Positions 1 through 11,400 of a DNA stretch of 64,000 nucleotides are shown in pieces. Position 1 is the first letter of the stretch, and the number at the start of each line of letters is the position of its first letter. The position numbers and the translations under genes were made by a program. The DNA is taken from the NCBI RefSeq assembly GCF_052857255.1, contig NC_135500.1, forward strand, positions 48,820,272 through 48,884,271, written 5' to 3'. The notes beneath the pieces are model-generated. The model ran no database searches. It was not told the DNA's origin and saw only the letters and a program-made list of their open reading frames with translations. This DNA is from Amblyomma americanum (taxonomy: Eukaryota; Arthropoda; Arachnida; Ixodida; Ixodidae).

Positions 1-17
1 ATAGTTTTCAGGAAGCC

Positions 18-604
18 TTGGCCTTTGCTTGCCAGCGCCCACTGGATGTTTACACTGACGGGTCATTCACTTATCACTGTGCTGGTGCTGCTTTTGTTGT
101 TTTTATCTTCGCACAAAATATTTTATACATTCATTGCATATCCTTAGAACCACCCTCTGGTGCCTATGCCGCGGAGCTTGTAGAATTACATTATGCTGTT
201 GCGTTTGCTATTATTAACCCTCCTTTTATGCCCGTTCGTTTCTACACTGATTCTCTCGCTCTGCTTTCTGCCCTGTCTTCAGCTGCTTTATTTAACCCAA
301 CAATTATTTCCATTAAGAAAGATCTATATCGTTTGTCTTCTCTTGCCCCATTTCTTCTATTTCATATCCCGGGTCACTCCAGAATTTTTGGAAATGTGTT
401 AGCCGAATAGGCTGCAGGTAGTGCTGGCCAATATGGCAATTTGCACCATTTTACGCTTTCACGCAGTTGCGTATATTCCCGTTTACACCATTCTTCACTT
501 CTTTCACGGCGAGTTTATTGGCAAAGAATAATGTCGGCACAGAATTATTTAACTGGATCCCTAATACGCTCAATATTCCTTCGATCTGTCTACCTATAGG
601 AACC
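18..604 (+). pseudogene. RNase H domain and C-terminus of an I/Jockey-like LINE (remnant)
   Basis: This is the C-terminal RNase H region of a non-LTR retrotransposon polyprotein, an activity that removes RNA from the RNA:DNA hybrid during reverse transcription. The order of motifs fits RNase HI: DVYTDGS near the start, AAELVELHYA with the conserved Glu, RFYTDSLALLSAL with the third acidic residue, and HIPGHSRIFGN just before the end. A TAG stop at 408-410 interrupts the frame, but the same frame stays open to about 604, where typical post-RNase H sequence would lie, so I treat the stop as a disabling mutation. The upstream part lies outside the window. An RTE LINE starts at about 625 and probably truncates this element. 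The exact clade (I, Jockey or R1-like) cannot be decided. Confidence 0.75.
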
Positions 605-624
605 CTCTTATTACTTTACTCACT

Positions 625-2116
625 CATCCCGCCAGTAACGAAAGCTGAAGTAAAGAAAGCCTTAGAAGCAATGAAAAGGGAAAAAGCAGCTGGGGAGGAT
701 CAAGTAACAGCAGATCTGTTGAAGGATGGAGGGGACATCGTGCTAGAAAAACTAGCCACCCTGTATACGCAATGCCTTATGACCTTGACTGTACCAGAAG
801 CTTGGAAGAATGCAACCATTATCTTAATTCATAAGAAGGGAGAGGCCAAGGACTTGAAAAATTACAGGCCGATCAGCTTACTATCCGTTGCCTACAAAGT
901 ATTTACTAAGGTAATCGCTAATAGAGTCAGGGCAACGTTAGACCTTAATCAACCAAATGATCAGGCAGGCTTTCGTAAAGGATATTCCACAATAGATCAT
1001 ATTCACACTATCAATCAGGTGATAGAGAAATGCGCAGAATATAACCAACATCTATATATAGCTTTCATTGATTACGAGAAAGCATTCGACTCAGTGGAAA
1101 CCTCAGCAGTCATACAGGCATTGCGTATTCAGGGGGTAGAAGAGCCTTATGTCAAAATACTGGAAAATATATATAGCAACTGCACAGCTACTATAGTCCT
1201 CCATAAAGTCAGCAATAAAATTCCAATAAGAAAGGGCGTCAGGCAAGGAGACACGATCTCGCCAATGCTGTTCACCGCATGTTTACAGGAGGTATTTCGA
1301 GGCCTGAATTGGGAACAGTTGGGAATAAGAATAAATGGAGAATACCTAAATAATCTGCGATTTGCTGATGACATTGCCTTGCTGAGTCACTCAGGAGGTG
1401 AACTGAAAATCATAATCAATGAGTTAGACAGGCAGGGCAGATCGATGGGTCTAAAAATTAACATGCAGAAAACCAAGGTAATGTTCAACAGCCTAGCAAG
1501 GGAACAACAGTTCACAGTTAGCAGCGAGAGCCTAGAAATTGTGACGGAATACGTCTACTTAGGGCAGGTAGTGACAGCTGATCCGGATCATGAGAGGGAG
1601 ATAACTAGAAGGATAAGAATGGGGTGGAGCGCATACGGCAAACTCTCGCAGATCATGAGTGGCAGTTTACCAATTTCCCTCAAGAGGAAAGTGTACAACA
1701 GCATAATCTTACCGGTACTCACCTACGGGGCAGAAACGTGGAGGCTAACGAAAAGAGTTCAGCTTAAGTTAAGGACAACGCAGCGAGCTATGGAAAGAAA
1801 AATGATAGGTGTAACGTTAAAAGATCGGAAGCGGGCAGAGTGGGTGAGGGAACAAACACGGGTTAATGACATCCTAGTAGAAATCAAGGGAAAGAAATGG
1901 GCTTGGGCAGAGCAAGTAATGCGAAGGGAAGGTAACCACTGGTCCTTAAGGGTAACGGAGTGAATTCCAAGAGAAAGTAAGCGGAGCAGGGGGCGGCAGA
2001 AGGTTAGGTGGGCGGATGAGATTAAGAAGTTTGCAGGCAAAGGGTGGACGCAGCAGGCAAAGGATAGGGTTAATTGGAGAGACATGGGAGAGGCCTTTGC
2101 CCTGCTGTGGGTGTAG
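625..2116 (+). pseudogene. RTE-clade LINE, reverse transcriptase, 5'-truncated
   Basis: Reverse transcriptase of an RTE-type LINE. Recognisable sequence starts at about 629 with PPVTKAEVKKALEAM. It continues through NYRPISLLSVAYKVFTKV, AGFRKGYSTIDHIHTI, FIDYEKAFDSV (first catalytic Asp), KGVRQGDTISPMLF and FADDIALL (catalytic Asp pair), then the thumb and the basic C-terminal region KMIGVTLKDRKRAEWVREQ. The endonuclease domain is missing, so the copy is 5'-truncated. A TGA at 1961-1963 interrupts the frame, which otherwise runs to a TAG at 2114-2116, the usual family end. A TGA-repeat tail follows at once. No clear TSD was found. Three other 3' ends of the same family lie at about 8.1, 12.0 and 63.1 kb. 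Confidence 0.9.
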
Positions 2117-2122
2117 TAAGGC

Positions 2123-2152
2123 TGATGATGATGATGATGATGATGATGATGA
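2123..2152 (+). repeat. (TGA)n 3' tail of the RTE LINE
   Basis: Ten perfect TGA units follow the end of the RTE coding region. Short tandem repeats are the usual 3' ends of RTE elements in place of poly(A). The same trinucleotide, shorter, closes the RTE fragment near 12,565. Confidence 0.9.
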
Positions 2153-2184
2153 GAGCAAGGCGATAGAAGGCTATTTTTCCTGTG

Positions 2185-5040
2185 ACTAGTCAGCCGTTTG
2201 TGCACGGATCGTAAAATTATGCTGTTTGATGATTTCAATTGTGTTTGTAGGGATGAAGACCGAGCACTGTTAGGCAAGCGTTATGACCTTAGGGCTACTT
2301 TACTTACTGATTTGGCATGCGAATAAAACCTAGTGGATGTTGGGCAAGATAAGGGACATAATATTCATTTCACTCGTTTTTCTGCTCCTCTAGGGCTCCG
2401 CTTGACAGCATTTACGTTTCAGCAGACATGCTAGCTAGCGTTTTTGGTTACTGGGTGCGGCCCATTTTCTTCAGTGATCACTGGATGGTGTCTCTTCAGA
2501 TAGGGAGATACAGCCGGCGCATACTCCATCCTCGATAGGAGCTAGCTGTGGAAGTTGAATAGCTGTCTGCTCTCAGATTAAATTTTCAAGCGTGCTGCAT
2601 CTACTTGCTACAAGGACACATGGTCATTTGGTTTTGCAGAAATTGAACTTATTTAAACAGGAAACAAAAGACATTGCTATTAAAGCCTCAGCAAGAATCG
2701 CGTTTATGAAGAGACATCACCTTCGAGAGTTCGGCCGTACTTTGGTTGAGCTGCATGAGTTATAGTGGATTAGCCCAGGTGCCTATGTAGAAGATATCAC
2801 TGCCGTAAAAACAGAGCTTCAGCAGTCTGAAACCGAAAGCTTCAAGAGGGCCTTGATAAGGTCTAGGTCCCGTAGGTTTCGGAATGAGCAACCATCTCGT
2901 CGGGTCCTGAGTGATGAAAGGCAAACTGCTCTTGCTAAAGGAATATTGCAAATTCAGTATGGTGGTTGCACATGCATAGCTGGTCCTGGAATTACAGATG
3001 CTTTCTTTGACTGTTATCGGAATCTGTTTCGAAGTTGTGCGGGTATAATTGTGAGATCAAATTGCAGTCGCTTATTCGAACCCTTTCCACGACTTGACGA
3101 TGACCAGCATGCTGTAGTGCAGGGGCCTTTCACTTTGGACGAAATTAAATCTGCCATTTCTGACATGACGGCTGAGAAATCTCCTGGGCCAAATGGTATT
3201 TCTAGCGAGTTTTACAAGACGTTTTCCGATTGCCAAGCGCCTGTTTTGATGGAGGTTTTCCAGGCTCCTTACGATGTTGGTTTTTTGCCCCCCACTTTTT
3301 ATTCTGGGCATACTATATTCATTCCAAAAATCAGAGATGCAAATCGGTTGAAAACAGTTGAGGGATATCATCCAATTTTCCTCTGTAATGAAATTACAAA
3401 CTTTTTGCAAAGGTTCTTTGCAACTGTCTGCAGCTAGTTGTTGCTGACTTAATAGGCCCGCATCAGGTCTGTTGTATCAGAGACCGCAGCATCCAAACTC
3501 AAATTCATATTGCACGTTCAGTATTAGAGACTGTATCAGATGAGACAGGACAAGTAGCTCTAATTCAGATTGACCTTGCCGAGGCATTTGATATAGTTTG
3601 TCGCGATTTCTTGTCTGTAGTCTTAGAGCATGTAAATATCGGAGATGTTTTGCTTAGGGGCAAAAGACTGTGCTATAAGGAGTCCTATACAAGGCTAATT
3701 GTTAACCAAGAGCTAACCAAACTTATTCCATTGAAATTATCTGTTCGCCAAGGCTGTCCATTATCGCCTTTCTTGTTTGCCTTATACCTTGAACCCCTTT
3801 GCCTCAGTATTATTAACTGCGCAACTATCCGTGGTTTCTCCTTGACGCAATGTGCAATTAAGATTTTAGCCTATGCAGATGATGTCGCCCTCTTTTATTC
3901 TGACAAAAAGAGTGTGCTTGAGGCATTACATTTGACTAAACCGTTTTATGAGCTATCAGGTGCGGCTCTTAATTCAGATAAATCTAAGGAGTTTTGGTTG
4001 GGTCATTGGGGTACAACGCCAAGTCATTTTGGTGGCATAAGCTAGGACTGCGGGACCCTTCAGTACCTAACGGCTCCTCTTCACCAAATTGGCAACAGTG
4101 GAGCCTACTGAGATTCACAGATAATATTTATGAGGCGACAAACCCAGGCGTGGATGGGTAGGGACCTGTCAGTGTTTCCTTGGGCTCAACTCTGCAACAT
4201 TTTTTTATTCGCAAAACTTACCTGCGTGCTGCAGGTTCTTCACTGTACGTGGAAGAAAGTGCAGCTGATGTACAGAATATTTTCTAAATTCGTATGCTGT
4301 TCCCGATGGGAACCCATGCGTCACGATAATCTATTTCTTTCTCTAGAGCCTGATTGTATATGCCTTATTCACTTATTCGTGCATCAGCTTGTTTCGCTTT
4401 TTTTTTCAAATCGGAAAACCACCCTTTTTAGTAGCTGTGCTTATCATGCGTCTCAGTGCTCATTTGCCTGTCCTATTCGCACCGACTGGACAAACTCGTG
4501 AGGGGCCTTTATGGGGATTCTTTAAGGAAGTTGCTGACACCTTAAATTTCCTCACTGTACGCTTTTCTTTAGACCACCTGCATAGTCTCTCCAGAAGGCA
4601 GATGACTCAGGCACTTACAGAGTATTTGTTTCCTGTACAGTTGTATCGGCAACCTTTTCTGGAGTTCCTTGACACCAATGCTTTAAAGCGTGTTAGGCGA
4701 ATGTGCATTTCTTCTGCCGCAAAAACATTCTTCTTTAAACTGCACACATCCACGCTGCCTGTGAAGGCATGGCTTCATGCTGAGTAGATGCTTACGCCAT
4801 GAATGGTGAATTGCCGCCTGTTCAGTAGGCCTGAGAAAATTGACCATTGTTTTATTCTGTGCATTGATGCTATGTTCTTCTGGGACATATTACAATCAAC
4901 AATTAAGAACGATATTGACGTCACACCCTACAGTATTCGTTTTTTTTCCTGTGTAGAAAAGCTGTGCTGCGCCATATAATCCATCAATGTCGCTGGGACA
5001 ATTTAGCCTCTGGAAGAGCCGCATGATGGACCGCCACGCT
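2185..5040 (+). pseudogene. Tx1/L1-like LINE, endonuclease and reverse transcriptase, many frameshifts
   Basis: A decayed LINE reads through several frames. The AP-endonuclease end is visible at 2205-2510: a DFNCVC motif near 2225, then RLDSIYVSAD and FFSDHWMVS, which carries the SDH motif. A connector follows, then reverse transcriptase from about 3120: KSPGPNGISSEFYK, IQIDLAEAFDIV, RQGCPLSPFLFALYLEPL and LAYADDVALFYSD, with the catalytic Asp pair near 3872-3880. The C-terminus at 4660-4960 includes LHTSTLPVKAWLHAE and a region resembling a Cys/His finger (IDHCFILC). The GCPLSPFLFALYLEPL and AYADDVALF combination is typical of Tx1-type L1 elements. Stops and frame changes near 2320, 3437 and 4045 rule out function. 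The left edge abuts the RTE tail, and the right edge fades after 5,040. Confidence 0.75.
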
Positions 5041-7333
5041 GAATCACCACGGTCGTCGAAATTTTAGTTTGGTGAGCAATGCGCTTTGGTGCGGGGAGTA
5101 TGGACCTCCTTCACCCCGCGGCGTCATGAAGATGCGGTGGCGCTGATGTTAGCAGCGATTTCGCATGATAGGCAAAACAGGTTCCGCTTGCCCGTCCCTA
5201 CCGCAGCTGCCACAGCTACCGGCGGCTCCTTCAAGCCTGTGCACTGCAGAAGCAGCATGTATTGACCAGCTGCGTCACTGCTGGATCCGCCTAGTTGCAT
5301 AAAAAATATTACATTAGCCACGATAGGTTTCTCGCGCATAAATGCCGCATTCGGAAACTGGCTAACAGGCATTGGGCCACGGTAGTAAAGCGCGAAGTCT
5401 GGGAATCGATAGGCACTTCCACTCAATGCACCTAATAGCATGCAAGTTACAGCGTTCATTCACCTGAACTTCAGAATAGTAGGCTGATAATTGCTCAAGG
5501 AAAAAAAAAGACATATGCAGCTGCACACGTACTTATCACCTTGAGCCGGAGTGCACGGGGCGCCGACAGGTTCACTCGCCCCCAAGGAATGCGTTTTTTT
5601 GTTAATAGCACACCATGTTTTAATGGCGCGTTTTATGACATTTAATATTTACTTGAAACTGTTTCTTGATATGATGACGTAATTATTTCATTCGAGTAGA
5701 AAGAAGTCTGGTAAGTTGTGTCCATCTTGCGCGGTCGCGTTGGTGTGCTTAGAATAGCGTACCTTAAGTGTGCTAAACGCCATATGCTTTTTCACTGCAT
5801 CATGCAGGTGTCATGTTTCATGAGGTAGTACATGATCGCGAGGCTTGTTTGGAAAGAAGCAGCCGCAGGCGTGCCACTAACAGACACGTGGCGAGATTGA
5901 GAGGGGACGCGGCAATGAAAAGTGTTTTCGTTATTCATGCATGCGATATGTAACTTAACTTGGTGCAAATATGAAATTCCTACGCTAGTTTCAGTAATTC
6001 CTTTTATTTATAGCTATGCCTGGTGCAGTTCTGGGTAATTATAATTAACACCGTCGTCAAGTCCCCCCAAGGTCTCAAATATTTGAGTAGATAGCGCGCA
6101 GTTTTTTTATGCCAGCATGTACATAAAGCCCTGTTCTGTACGATGACGCGATTAGTTCTTTTTCTATATGATCAGTACTTATGCATGCATAGTTACATGA
6201 AAACGTTTCTTACAAGAAATAACTAACAGAGTACTGCACGTGTAGGGAAAAAAATCGAGAGAGTTATTACGCTCCTCAACGTCTCAGCAATAGTTTGCGA
6301 CAAATGGAATCATTTGATTTTCATGCCAATTACGAAGGTGATTGATCCGGTCGCAGAAAATGTGAGAGGTCACAAAACGAAGCTTAAAGTTTATTCCCTC
6401 GTTTATGGCATCTTCGTTTTCGCTTTGGTCAAAGAAATGTGGCACTGAAATCAAAGAAATTACCTTACAATTTTTGACAACACATCTAAAAAGCGTAATT
6501 TATAAATTTGAACTCAATATTTTGCTATAATTTTTCGTCACGAAACTAGACTTCAGGGCTAGGAAAGAAAATAATTCTAGAAATCAGAAATTTTCACCAA
6601 ATCGACCAGCTTAACAAGAGGACAAGTCGGCCTGGCTGGTGCGTGGTCATGCGGCTAAAAACAGCGCTAAGCGAGACAGGAGATCAGGGACACGACGCTG
6701 TCCCCACTTTTCGCACAGCGCGACACGTACGTATGTCAGCAGACGATGAGCGCATGTCTGCTCCGACGAAACAAGGCCAGCACTTCCCCTCATTATTGTC
6801 CCGAAGTAAAATCATTCCGGCTAGTGCAGAGTGTAAAAACTTGTTTTATTCAATGCCTGGCGCATAAATAAGCGGCAGGAACGCTTTCTACATGTTTACT
6901 ACTAACCATATATACAATACCGTGGCAAACTATTTCTCTTTAGAGGCCGCACGTGGCCAACGCGAGCTCGTGTACTTCAACAAATTACTAAGTTGGAAGC
7001 ATCGACCATTGCTATGATTCGCAGAAACTGGAAACGCGCCTACAAGCCTTGAAAACCCGCACTCAACACCTATCCGCGACGCCACTCCCCGACTTTTTGC
7101 CTCGCTAGCGACTGCAGCGCCACCTCCTTTGTTTACAAACATGCAGGAGATCTATATGCTGCCCTACAAGAGCCGCCTAGCGGGCTCCCCTATCTCGATG
7201 CCCGTGCGTGCCTCCCAGACTTTTGACAGTTTGGAAGGTCGGGGTGCAGGGGTACGGTAGCCTGGTGTTTTGTGGCGTCAGCATGCTTAGATTTTCCTTT
7301 TCGGCGCTCTTTTCAAGCAATAAAGAAAATAAG
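5041..7333. other. No recognisable gene; AT-rich intergenic or decayed repeat sequence
   Basis: I see no protein family, RNA gene or clear repeat boundary here. Two open frames stand out by length only. One is antisense at 5,124-5,459 (111 codons, starting MNAVTCMLLGALSG, no recognised domain). The other is sense at 6,643-6,867. The 5,900-6,600 part is AT-rich with many short stops. The 6,900-7,260 part is more GC-rich. Confidence 0.5.
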
Positions 7334-7420
7334 AGTCGTCGTGGCTGTGTAGAAGCGTCCCCGTCTCGAACGCCAAAGGCCCTGGTTAGATTCCCGGCTT
7401 GGACGCCAGTTTTTTTTTTT
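7334..7420 (+). repeat. tRNA-derived SINE-like head ending in a T run
   Basis: A short tRNA-like module. GTGGCTGTGTAG at 7341-7352 resembles a Pol III A box. GGTTAGATTCC at 7384-7394 differs from the B-box consensus GGTTCGATTCC at one base. The unit ends CGGCTTGGACGCCAG followed by about eleven Ts at 7410-7420, which would end Pol III transcription. No convincing cloverleaf forms, so I call it a SINE head or tRNA relic, not a working tRNA gene. It is not closely similar to the Ruka-like SINEs elsewhere in the window. Confidence 0.5.
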
Positions 7421-7852
7421 AATCATTTACAGTGCGTGCTCTCTAATTTTTACGCAGCCCCCAAATATTTCTAGCACCTGTTGCGTGGGGCATGCGCACT
7501 AGAGAGCTGTGCCATGCACACGAAGTCGGCTTTGAAGCTATCGCGTTTATATACCTGTTCTAGGCTGTGGGCGGCGGCTGTAGCAAGAAAGTAGCTGGTA
7601 TTATTGGAACGCTCTGCTCTCTGCTTAAACTGCCAGCTGCTGCTCGAACTGGTGTTATCGTTGATATTGTTGCTTCTTGATATTAAAAGAATCTTTGTTT
7701 CTGGAAAGCAGCAGAAAAATATCTACAAGGGGTTCGCATATCTAAGATGACTGCTTATAAATTGTATTCGCAGTCACAACCCGTCGTGTCTTCTCCCTTT
7801 TCAATCGAAAGCTTCACTATCTAGTTTTTCAAAAAGGCATCATCCGTGCAGT

Positions 7853-7894
7853 CACGTGACAGGTCTCACGTGGTGTCACGTGGCATGTCATGTG
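7853..7894. promoter_or_regulatory. Cluster of three CACGTG E-boxes plus one CATGTG
   Basis: CACGTG occurs at 7853-7858, 7867-7872 and 7877-7882, followed by CATGTG at 7889-7894. The palindromic hexamer is the core site of bHLH-zipper factors such as USF, MITF/TFE and Myc/Max. The same order of three CACGTG and one CATGTG appears at 45,243-45,312, about 160 bp before ORF1 of the CR1-like LINE. No gene start was recognised next to the present copy, so a regulatory role is inference. Confidence 0.4.
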
Positions 7895-8124
7895 ACCTAC
7901 TCACGTCATCACAATCTTCCCACCTTGGCAGGTGGCAACTGCCCCATCGGGCATCGGGCATTTCATCGGCGCTTTACAGACAATCCGTTCGGCACTGCGT
8001 GTGGCGTGTGTGAACGTAGCCATGCAAAGGAAGCTTTCGCTTCTCACCAGGGTTAACCAAAGTTTAAACCACAGCTAATTTTTTACTTCTCTTATGTGTC
8101 GCGCTTATGTGCGGCACTTTAGAA

Positions 8125-8575
8125 ATATCCCTCAAGAGAGAAGTATGCAACAGCTGAATCTTAGCACTCCTCATCTACGGTGCACAAACGTGGAGGCTAA
8201 TGAAAAGGGTTCAGCTTAAGTTAAGGAAAATGTAGCGAGCAATGGGAAGAAAAATGATAGGTGTAATGTTCAGAGACAGGAAGAGCACAGAGTGGGCCAG
8301 GGAACAAACGCGGGTTAATCACATCCTAGTCGCAATCAAGAGGAAGAAATGGGCTTGGGCAGGGCATGTAATGCGAAGGCAAGATAACCGCTGGCCCTTA
8401 AGGGTAACGGAGAGGATTCCAAGACAAGGCAAGTGTAGCAGGGGGCGGTAGGAAGTTAGGTGGGCGGATGATATTAAGAAGTTTGCGGGATGCGGTTGGC
8501 GCAGATGGCGAAGACAGGGTTAATTGGAGAGACAAGAGAAAAGCCTTTGCCCTGCAGTGGGCTTAGTCAGACTGA
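8125..8575 (+). pseudogene. RTE LINE 3' fragment
   Basis: The C-terminal part of the same RTE family as 625-2116, aligning from LKREVCN through KMIGVMFRDRKSTEWAREQTRV and WAWAGHVMRRQDNRWPLRV to the closing INWRDKREKPLPCSG-type end. Stop codons (for example TAG at 8232-8234) and small indels break the frame. The reverse transcriptase core is absent, as is usual for 5'-truncated copies. The tail is short, and the LINE at 8,600 follows directly. Confidence 0.85.
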
Positions 8576-8599
8576 TTCAATTCAATGGGGTCAAGTGTG

Positions 8600-9600
8600 T
8601 GAAGGGATACACGGTAAACTCGGCACTCGACGCACGTGGCAACTCCTTCGCCACCTCATTGACCCCACCTCCTCTTGTGCATCTCACATCACTAAACTTC
8701 ACCAGAACACTAATCAGCTCGATCATCTCTTCACTGCACTCTGTACCCAGCAGCTACTCTATCCAACCACATCCCTATCCCTTCCTACACTGGCAACCTA
8801 ACAAGGTTCTTGATGCCCCCATCACAGAAGCGGAGTTTCTATATGCCCTCGCGAAGCTCGAAACTATATCTGCACCCGGCCCTGACCTCGTTATCATTAA
8901 AATCTTCCGAAATTTAGACACCCCCTCTATCAAGGCTCTCACTGATTATTTCAACCATTGCTTCGACACTGGCACCCTGCCACCCTCGTTGAAGGACGCC
9001 AGAGTCATATTCATCCTCAAGCCCTACAAACCCTTCAACCGACAAATTTCTACTTATTTCCCTATGTCTTGGCAAGACATTTGAACCTATCATACTCACG
9101 CACCTAACTAATATGGAGCACAATCTCTTATGTAGCCCTGAAATGGTTGGTTTCCGCCAGTCTCTCTCATGCCAAGATGTCATGCTCCGTCTTAAGCACG
9201 ACATCCTTGTTCCTAATGGCAGCCTGGATACACAAGCCATACTAGGTCTCGACCTACATGGCCTCGGTCGCCTTGTATACCCCCCTGCCAACAGCAAGAC
9301 CTCTCGATATCGCGATATTCTGTGGCGTCAGCCTCAGACTCGAACTTTTCCTACTCCCACCTTCCGCCACCTCATCCACCCAGCTGTCTATCCCTCCTCA
9401 GCTTGCAATTTCTGCCCGGCCAAAGCCAAGCTCGACCACATTATGTGGGGCTCTGTTCGTCCCCCCTCAATAATAATTCAAAGGGGCAGTGGGAGGCTGC
9501 CCTGCGCAGCCCAGCGCCTGATCTCTAGGACAATATCATAGATGGAGCCCAGAGGGTAGCAGAGGCCTACCCAGCCTAAGACCTCTCTCTCTCCTCCGCT
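8600..9600 (+). pseudogene. I-like LINE with an internal deletion joining RT to the C-terminal finger
   Basis: The first part, 8,600-9,250, matches the N-terminal half of an I-group reverse transcriptase: ITEAEFLYALAKLETISAPGPD, a connector ending LPPSLKDARVIFILKPYKP, and (after a frameshift near 9,085) EHNLLCSPEMVGFRQSLSCQD followed by ILGLDLHG, where the catalytic region should continue. Instead the sequence jumps near 9,255 to the element's end: RTFPTPTFRHLIHP, a finger CNFCPAKAKLDHIMW (C-x2-C-x7-H), and the typical tail resembling SW-x-AALRS. RT motifs C to E and the RNase H domain are deleted. A PLE relic starts immediately downstream at about 9,605. Confidence 0.65.
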
Positions 9601-9604
9601 GCGA

Positions 9605-10038
9605 AGCTATTACCGGGGCCAGTGGGTTGACCATTATGCGAAGGAACGCGCTAAAAGCGGCACAAGAAGACAACACACACACACGACACAAGCGCAAACT
9701 AACTACTGCTTATTCCTTACGGAAGATGCGTTTATATACGCAACGTCAGTTTTTGAAAAATGCAACCTTCCCATCATCAAACACGTGACCATCACCACGA
9801 CACAGTATCTGCACTTATCATGTCAATTTCGGTTTTTGTAAGTGCAATGGAAGGAGTGCTTACACACGTTCCATTTTCCGCCTTTTCCATTGAAAACGCC
9901 TCGACTATCTCTCTTTCAATCCTTCCTTTCTGTTTACCTACAATTGTGGTCCTGTGGAAAATTGACATGATAAGGGCAGATGCTGTGTCGTGGTGATGGT
10001 CACGTGTTTGCTGATGGGAAGGTTGCATTTTTCAAAAA
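9605..10038 (-). mobile_element. Penelope-like element relic with inverted 3' ends
   Basis: On the minus strand, 9,975-9,790 encodes a PLE C-terminus (KGRIEREIVEAF, then CVSTPSIALTKTEID), equivalent to the C-termini of the copies at 20.8 and 23.7 kb. An inverted copy of its 3' region follows: 9750-9829 pairs with 9958-10038 (about 80 bp arms, few mismatches, about 128-bp loop). Left of the arm, reading minus, are a TATATAA near 9735, an AATAAG, a GCGCTT and, near 9615-9635, CAACCCACTGGCCCCG. The last matches the extension found at one end of other PLEs in this window. No clean TSD was found. It probably inserted at the end of the LINE on its left. Confidence 0.65.
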
Positions 10039-10249
10039 TGCAACCTCCCACTGGCTGCGCAAGCTGTGGCCAATGAGAGAAAGGAACTCGGCTACTCGGC
10101 AGCTACCGAGTAACCGAGTTGCCGAGTAACCCGGGTAAGCTGGGGTAAGTGTCCACACTTTCTGTGCAAACTTTCCGTGGGCGCTACGCAAGAGCCATGT
10201 AATGCTTACGCATTCAAACACGTGCATGCTTTTCTACAGCAGGAAACGC

Positions 10250-11400
10250 AGAACGTTGTGCTCGGTGCACGTTACGTTTTGCGTTTGATTTGCGCCTTGC
10301 TGACGGACGTTAGTGCACTGAACCAGTTACGGCCCAGAAGGTTGCAACCGCTGCCTTCCATGACATGTGGTTGCAGAACGTAATCGTTTGACGTCTGCCG
10401 AACTTGTGCTTCAGTAGTGTCCACGAGGCTCAAGTGCTCTCTTGTCTACGTGTCAAGGCTCGAGTGTGATTGTGCTAGCAGTAGACGCTTTGTAGGCCAA
10501 AGCCGATCGTAGGCTTCCTTGCTGATTAAAGAATACGCTGCACCCGAAACCTTTACCAGTCGAACTCCAGCATATTGCCACTGATGTGTAGCGGCACCAT
10601 GAACTTTGGGCATGCTTACAGGCTTTTTACTAAACTGATGTCCCGTGCTTTCTCTTGTGTGACTGTTCCATGCTAGTATCATAACTCGCAGGCTTTGGTT
10701 CGATTTGATGCGTAGCATTTCTGCGTTGTTCTTTTCTTTGCAATGGAAGCTCTCTCGATATGTCTGATATTATTCTTGTGGCTTATCTGGCTTGTCTTGT
10801 GCTAATCTACTTTTTATTTTTTCAGGTTTATGCTCTGTTGCTGCCAGGTAGAGCTTTTCGCCCTCTCGGCGAGGTCGAAGACCTTCTGGAACGCAAGCTC
10901 TCTATAGGAGAACAGACGCCGTTGAACGGGCTCGTTGCGAATGCCGCAACCGAAACGGTCGCGTAACGTGATATCCAGGGGGAGCGCCGTATTTACGGCG
11001 ACCGTCGACGCCTCCGCCGCCGTCGGTGCCCCGACGCCGAAGTCACAATCCGCGGCGGATTTTCGTAGAGAAGCAACGTAAGAAGCAATGGGCTCGCCTG
11101 GTTGTTGTTGCGGTCTCTAGAATTTGTAGAATTTGCAGCGGTAGTAGAGCTTGGATGTGCGTGGATCATAATGCGTAGCCAAGGTTTGGACGATTTGATC
11201 GCATGACACTTCTCCTGGGCTCTTTGGCGCTACCATTCACTGTACGGTTTGGGATGTCTCCTGCCTTCAGAGTCAGGAGCAAGGCTCGTTTCTTCTCGTC
11301 GGCTGTGAAATAGAACCCAAGGCGCTGCATCCATGACGTGCAGGACTTCTCCGAGAGTGGCTCGATGGAGGCTTGAAGGGACGGCATCGCTTGTTGACCA
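10250..11400 (-). pseudogene. Ty3/Gypsy-like gag and aspartic protease remnant
   Basis: The minus strand holds an ordered but broken gag-protease segment. Gag sequence runs from about 11,400 (LGFYFTADEKKRALLLTLKAG) through YRCKFYKF and PGEPIASYVASLRKSAADCDFG to LRDRFGCGIRNEPVQRRLLS and FQKVFDLAERA near 10,850, a typical capsid-region arrangement. After a short non-coding gap, protease sequence appears at about 10,560-10,330: SGAAYSLISKEAYDRLWP, where SGAA stands in place of the catalytic DTGA, then LLGRNWFSAL, the usual family end. The loss of the catalytic Asp, plus stops and frameshifts, rules out function. No reverse transcriptase, integrase or LTR was seen beside it. This lineage differs from the two sense Gypsy elements. 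Confidence 0.7.
10760..10850. other. Short insertion between Gypsy gag and protease parts
   Basis: A pyrimidine-rich, non-coding stretch ending TTTTTTCAGGT separates the antisense gag and protease pieces. On the plus strand it looks like a splice acceptor, but it lies antisense to the only coding sequence nearby, so I assign no function. Confidence 0.2.

Noticed and set aside
5124..5459. 111-codon antisense frame as a small gene
   Set aside because: No known motif or supporting context; left as an unassigned frame.
10785..10835. Splice acceptor-like pyrimidine tract
   Set aside because: No sense exon follows; the neighbouring coding sequence is on the other strand.
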